In this document: positions 6,273 through 9,638 of the stretch, piece by piece
Layout of the letters: every line of letters starts with the position of its first letter
Position numbering within the stretch: position 1 is the stretch's first letter
DNA from: an uncultured Methanomassiliicoccales archaeon
GTDB taxonomy: Archaea; Thermoplasmatota; Thermoplasmata; Methanomassiliicoccales; Methanomethylophilaceae
DNA length: 9,638 nucleotides
Assembly: GCA_934234005.1 (NCBI GenBank)
Contig: CAKQHC010000061.1
Coordinates: 1-9,638, forward strand
Direction of reading: 5' to 3'
The notes under the pieces: generated by a model
Databases searched by the model: none
The model's input: only the letters and a program-made list of their open reading frames with translations
What the model was told of the DNA's origin: nothing
Program-made: the position numbers and the translations under genes

Positions 6273-7613
6273 GTGCTTCACAGAAAGATATTCGATTACC
6301 TCGATAATTGGAAATCGACACCACAACGCAAACCATTGCTGATAAAAGGTCAGAGACAGGTAGGAAAAACATATGCCGTACGGGAGTTTTCCAAGAAATA
6401 CGAACATTTTGTGGAAATCAATTTCTTGGAGAATCCGCAGTTTTCCGATATATTCGACGGAAGCCTGAGTGTACAATCGATAATATCCGGAATGAAATTG
6501 TATTTCGGTCCGTCACTGTTCGTTCCGGGTTCAACACTGTTGTTTTTCGATGAAATACAGGAATGTCCCAAGGCACGTACCTCATTGAAATGGTTCGCGG
6601 AGGACGGTTCATATGACGTTATAGCATCAGGCTCTATGCTGGGTATCAGCGATAATATGTCCGGAAAGGGAATTTCCGTTCCCGTGGGTTACGAACAGAT
6701 CGTAGAAATGAAAGCTTTGGATTTCGAGGAATTCCTGACGGCATGCAGTATACAGCCGGAGTCATTATCTAAGGTTCGCGAGTGTATTCACAGGTATTCG
6801 GATATCCCTAAGGCATACTTGTCAGTGTTCGAGAAACGTTTCAGAGACTATATGGTAGTCGGAGGCATGCCGGAAGCAGTTCAGAAGTTCATAGATACGG
6901 GAGATTACACTGCATCCCGCGATGTGATTCTCAGTCTGATACAATCGGCCCGTTCCGATATCAACAGATACAATTCGGGAGTGAACCGTATAAAAGCCGG
7001 CGAATGTTACGATTCGATTCCTTATCAACTGGATCAGACCAACAAGAAATTCATGTATTCCCGCATTTCCGGGGAAGGATCCAGAAAGTCTGCAGAAAAA
7101 TATATGGACAATCTTTTATGGATAAAATCGGCCGGATACGGAATATTCTGTTATTCTTTAACCGGACTCGGATTGCCGACTGCGGTGTATGTCGATCGCA
7201 GTTCTTTCAGAGTGTATATGTCGGATACCGGAATGTTGACAAATTTGTACGGAATGGGTTCGGTCAGAGCAATTCTGTCATCCGATTTTTCATACAATAT
7301 GGGTGCGGTTGCGGAAAATGCCGTTGCCGATTGTCTGTATAAATCAGGACATATGCCCATGTATTATCGCAGGACGGGCGGAGACAACAGAATGGAACTT
7401 GATTTTGTGATAGAGATGCCGGACGGCATAACCGTCATCGAGGTCAAATCCGGCAAGAAACGCGAGGCTCCGTCATTAACAAAGGTAAATAGCAAGGCAG
7501 TAACAAGGAAGATAATGCTGCGCGAAGGAAACATCGGAAACGAGGCTGAAGATGTCCGCGGATATCCTCTTTTTACGGCTGCGTTTATTGACGAGTTGGA
7601 GGGAACCATGTGA
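6273..7613 (+). CDS. AAA ATPase, AAA_14/DUF4143 family (ATPase 2)
   Basis: 446 aa and a paralogue of the 1855-3168 protein. The P-loop domain has Walker A GQRQVGKT at 26-33, Walker B LLFFDEIQ at 89-96 and the sensor-like ASGSMLG at 118-124. The family signature RDYMVVGGMPEAV is at 191-203, and the region around SDTGML at 317-322 is typical of the middle domain. The C-terminal part has AENAV at 347-351, then E375-x-D377 and E390-x-K392, a PD-(D/E)XK-like pattern conserved in both paralogues. It is probably a cytoplasmic ATPase acting on nucleic acid; substrate and role are unknown. The GTG start lies in the family's usual MLHRKIFDYLDNWK beginning; an ATG two bases earlier (6271) is in another frame. 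Upstream are two perfect and one decayed 32-bp repeats sharing a bipartite motif with ATPase 1. The gene is convergent with the following minus-strand gene. Confidence 0.93.
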   Translation: MLHRKIFDYLDNWKSTPQRKPLLIKGQRQVGKTYAVREFSKKYEHFVEINFLENPQFSDIFDGSLSVQSIISGMKLYFGPSLFVPGSTLLFFDEIQECPKARTSLKWFAEDGSYDVIASGSMLGISDNMSGKGISVPVGYEQIVEMKALDFEEFLTACSIQPESLSKVRECIHRYSDIPKAYLSVFEKRFRDYMVVGGMPEAVQKFIDTGDYTASRDVILSLIQSARSDINRYNSGVNRIKAGECYDSIPYQLDQTNKKFMYSRISGEGSRKSAEKYMDNLLWIKSAGYGIFCYSLTGLGLPTAVYVDRSSFRVYMSDTGMLTNLYGMGSVRAILSSDFSYNMGAVAENAVADCLYKSGHMPMYYRRTGGDNRMELDFVIEMPDGITVIEVKSGKKREAPSLTKVNSKAVTRKIMLREGNIGNEAEDVRGYPLFTAAFIDELEGTM

Positions 7614-7705
7614 ACAAGGTCCCCTCTGGTCGAAGGGAGTTTAATTATCGGGCGTTGCAATATTGAATATCATTACGATTTTGTTTCCGTCCGATGATAT
7701 GAGGC

Positions 7706-8632
7706 TCATTCCAATTTGTACTCGAGAGGTTTCTGTTCTGCATACGGGGGAAACATCAGTACATTACCGTCGTTGTCGCATACGTTTCCGTTTTCATCGT
7801 TTTTCAGCCATTTGTTCCTTTCATCGACTTTGAACGATTCCCATTGAATGCACCACGGCATCATTTCTTCCTCTCCGCAATCGTCATAATCGCATTTGCA
7901 CGGTCCGCGGGAGGTTATAAGATTGGGTGCAATTTTCTTTACATTCTCGTTTATGTATACATGTTTGGTTGCGGGCGGTACAAATTTCAGAACAGTTCCG
8001 TCCTTGCTGTATACCATTCCGAAGTCGTCCGAAGAATATGTTTCGTTTCTTTTGTCTACTACTACTTTTTTCAACGGACTCACTCCGGAGAGGGAATCAA
8101 AATCAATGCATGAAACCGTGTGAGGTATAAACAAAGTCTCGAAACCATACACATTCCAGTTCCATCCGCCGAAGTATTCGGTCACCTCCCAGGTGAATGA
8201 ACCATCGTTGTCATCAAAGCATGTGCACCACGGTATTGTCAGGTCTTTCGGAAGATACACTCCGCATTTGACAAAGAGGGTTGTGTTGCAGCCTCCGCAG
8301 AAATCTCCGGTGAACCATGGGGCATCTTTTATATGCCGTATTTTGGACGCAAGTTCAAGAATCGATGCAGGCAGAAGCAGTTTGTCCGAATCCATTCCGA
8401 GAGTTGCCGCAAGTTTATTGCATACGTCGGGAAGATCGTCTGCCGTTATGGAATTCCAGTCGAATTTTACATCGAGCAGTTTGATGAAAGTCTCGATATC
8501 GTTCTGTTCCATTTCATATTCGGCAAGTTCTTTGCGGAGTTCATTTCTGTCCCATGATGCCATCTTTTTCTTTTTGAAGATGTATGGGCCGATTACGTAC
8601 ATCGCGATCTCATCCATTTGATTTTGATCCAT
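7706..8632 (-). CDS. Cytoplasmic Cys/Trp-rich protein with two BspA-type LRR cassettes
   Basis: 308 aa, no signal peptide and no membrane segment, so probably cytoplasmic. The first 100 residues are charged and helical. A middle block contains Cys and PW motifs: APWF near 104, CGGC at 112-115, IPWCTC at 133-138, and later CKCDYDDC at 245-252 and MPWC at 258-261, which might bind metal. Two related cassettes of the form VDxRN...DGxVLxFxPP occur at about 191-220 and 269-296. The first resembles the DGVLY cassettes of the LRR_5 surface protein at 3376-5424, and TLFIPHTVSCIDFDSLSG at 166-183 resembles a worn LRR_5 repeat. I do not recognise a named family. Start is ATG, with TATA-like CATATACC on the minus strand (8654-8661), 22-29 nt upstream. 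A diverged LRR_5 protein is the best description; function unknown. Confidence 0.75.
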   Translation of the reverse strand: MDQNQMDEIAMYVIGPYIFKKKKMASWDRNELRKELAEYEMEQNDIETFIKLLDVKFDWNSITADDLPDVCNKLAATLGMDSDKLLLPASILELASKIRHIKDAPWFTGDFCGGCNTTLFVKCGVYLPKDLTIPWCTCFDDNDGSFTWEVTEYFGGWNWNVYGFETLFIPHTVSCIDFDSLSGVSPLKKVVVDKRNETYSSDDFGMVYSKDGTVLKFVPPATKHVYINENVKKIAPNLITSRGPCKCDYDDCGEEEMMPWCIQWESFKVDERNKWLKNDENGNVCDNDGNVLMFPPYAEQKPLEYKLE

Positions 8633-8891
8633 GCAATCTGGATGTGCCGAAACGGTATATGAGAATTAATTAATATATTATTAAAAAAATTATTACAATT
8701 ATCAAACAGACGATATGGACCCCGTCTATTTACAGCACAGGAATTTAGGAAAATATCGAAAAGGTTCAACATTTGCCGAGAGTTTTGGCTTTGGCAGGAT
8801 ATTTATAAATGGTGTCATCCGAAAGTTGATTAAGATATGTAATCGGTCGTGACTGATATAAAATCAACAGACCTTTACGTTCGAAATCTGA
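8633..8891. other. Intergenic stretch, mostly non-coding
   Basis: This 259-nt gap lies between two minus-strand genes. 8662-8706 is strongly AT-rich and probably serves as promoter region for the 7706-8632 gene. TTTATAAA at 8810-8817 is a good plus-strand TATA match with no recognised gene behind it. Further on, GTTGATT (8825-8831) pairs with AATCAAC (8862-8868) and encloses a smaller hairpin, ATCGGT-CGTG-ACTGAT with one G-T pair (8842-8857). A 45-codon ORF at 8715-8852 on the plus strand has no supporting homology. The hairpins start 24 nt after the stop of the minus-strand 8892-9242 gene and could end its transcript. Confidence 0.4.
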
Positions 8892-9242
8892 TTATGCTCT
8901 GTTCGATTTCTTTTTGGGATTTCTTTTCGGCTTGATATCATTTTTAATAGCTGTGTATCCATAGAACACTTCTTTTGTGCGTTCTAATTCAGAGATTCTG
9001 CCTTTAAGTTCAATCTGACGGCGTTCGATCTCCTCACGGGAAAGTTTCAGTTCTTCCATTACGGATTCGATCGGAAACGGCGGTTCTCCGGCAAGATATA
9101 TTCTTGCTTCCTCGAATGTTAATCCTCCGCATTCCTGGAGTAACCAGCAGCGCGTTGCATACCTCAGCATGATAAGTTCGTCTTTTGTGAGGTCTTCGCC
9201 GAATTTCCATGGCCGGTTCTGTTTGGTTTTCATAACAATCAT
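8892..9242 (-). CDS. Small helical protein with basic tail, paralogue of its upstream neighbour
   Basis: 116 aa of unknown family. Residues 28-51 hold YAxRxWxLQ followed by LTFEEARIYLA, a helical block shared gaplessly with the neighbouring protein. A charged, likely coiled-coil helix follows at about 58-92 (EELKLSREEIERRQIELK), and the C-terminus is basic (KPKRNPKKK at 104-112), which suggests contact with nucleic acid. The ATG overlaps the stop of the upstream gene by four nucleotides (ATGA at 9239-9242), so the two are translated from one transcript, probably coupled. A second ATG three codons on is an alternative start. No signal peptide or membrane segment. I do not recognise a function. 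Confidence 0.75.
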   Translation of the reverse strand: MIVMKTKQNRPWKFGEDLTKDELIMLRYATRCWLLQECGGLTFEEARIYLAGEPPFPIESVMEELKLSREEIERRQIELKGRISELERTKEVFYGYTAIKNDIKPKRNPKKKSNRA

Positions 9243-9638
9243 TCTTCTTTAGAATTTTCATATATGTCTTCAAAGCACACATCGCATCTTCCGAAACGAT
9301 TTGCTATATCGGATTCGAGTGCGGTAACACTAAAGCGTTTGGCCCGTATTTCCAGTTCCGCACCATATTTTTCTTCAAGCGTACTGCGGTAATATTCCAA
9401 AAGCTCGTATTTTTTTACATAATCTTGGTTGTTTTCGTCAATACCGTATTTTTTCAGAATGTTAAGGCGCTTAATGTCATCTGTAGCAAGAAGAATTTGC
9501 GCATCTTCTAATGCGAGTTCCATATCATGTTGGAGGATCCAAAGCCGCATGGCATAGATAGCTTGTCTAACCTCTCTTCCATTCTTCGGAGTGTTTGGAT
9601 ATTCGGTTTTATTTTTGACCGGTCCGCGACTATATACT
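9239..9638 (-). CDS. Small helical protein, paralogue of the 8892-9242 product; 5' end outside window
   Basis: The frame is open to the right edge; the last complete codon is 9635-9637. The first ATG inside the window (9548-9550) would give 103 aa, but it falls inside the block YAMRLWILQ...LEDAQILLA, which aligns without gaps to residues 28-51 of the downstream protein. The 29 codons further upstream contain no ATG, GTG or TTG. The true start is therefore probably just beyond position 9638. Downstream of the block the chain is charged and helical (about 60 residues) and ends with a short Cys pair, CDVC, before ENSKEE. The stop TGA overlaps the start of the next gene by four nucleotides. Function not recognised. 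Confidence 0.75.
   Translation of the reverse strand, partial: VYSRGPVKNKTEYPNTPKNGREVRQAIYAMRLWILQHDMELALEDAQILLATDDIKRLNILKKYGIDENNQDYVKKYELLEYYRSTLEEKYGAELEIRAKRFSVTALESDIANRFGRCDVCFEDIYENSKEE

Noticed and set aside
7622..7637. Hairpin CCCT-N8-AGGG after ATPase 2
   Set aside because: Only four perfect pairs with an 8-nt loop and a poor T-tract (TTTAATT); too weak to call a terminator.
7671..7685. ATTACGATT resembling part of the ATPase 2 repeat
   Set aside because: Only 9 nt match, the CGTACA half is missing and it sits between convergent stop codons; chance is likely.

Overview
The window looks like chromosomal DNA of a methanogenic archaeon, most likely Methanomassiliicoccales (a gut or rumen Methanomethylophilaceae-type genome). 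This is an inference from four things: a BspA-like surface protein with LRR_5 repeats and a C-terminal membrane anchor, DUF4143-type AAA ATPases, genes that mostly lack a Shine-Dalgarno but carry TATA-like boxes about 22-30 nt before the start codon (leaderless style), and nine stop codons none of which is TAG, as expected but not proven for a pyrrolysine-using lineage. No rRNA, tRNA, CRISPR array or insertion sequence was found.

Layout. (1) 1-373: the 3' end of brxL, the Lon-like protein that ends BREX phage-defence operons, so a BREX locus probably lies just left of the window. (2) 427-1848 (+): an AlbA_2 / GHKL-ATPase / winged-helix regulator, preceded by a perfect inverted repeat over its promoter. 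(3) 1855-3168 (-): a DUF4143-type AAA ATPase, convergent with the regulator. (4) 3376-5424 (-): a secreted, membrane-anchored LRR_5 (BspA-like) protein. (5) 5529-6161 (+): a YigZ/IMPACT-family protein, divergent from the LRR gene. (6) 6273-7613 (+): a second DUF4143-type ATPase. (7) 7706-8632 (-): a cytoplasmic Cys/Trp-rich protein carrying two copies of a cassette related to those of the LRR protein. (8) 8633-8891: a non-coding or nearly non-coding stretch. (9) 8892-9638 (-): two overlapping small genes that are paralogues of each other; the upstream one runs off the right edge.

The most notable signal is in the promoters of the two paralogous ATPases. Both are preceded by two tandem copies of AAAATT-N9-CGTACA, in the same orientation relative to the gene and at nearly the same distances from the start codon (103 and 69 nt for the first gene, 102 and 70 nt for the second). 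The N9 core is identical between the two copies at one locus but different between loci (CTGGGAAAA versus ACGATTCAT). This suggests a locus-specific cis-element belonging to each ATPase, either an autoregulatory operator or a recognition site. The left part of the window (BREX end, AlbA_2 regulator, ATPase) reads as a defence or accessory island; YigZ is the only clearly conserved housekeeping-type gene.
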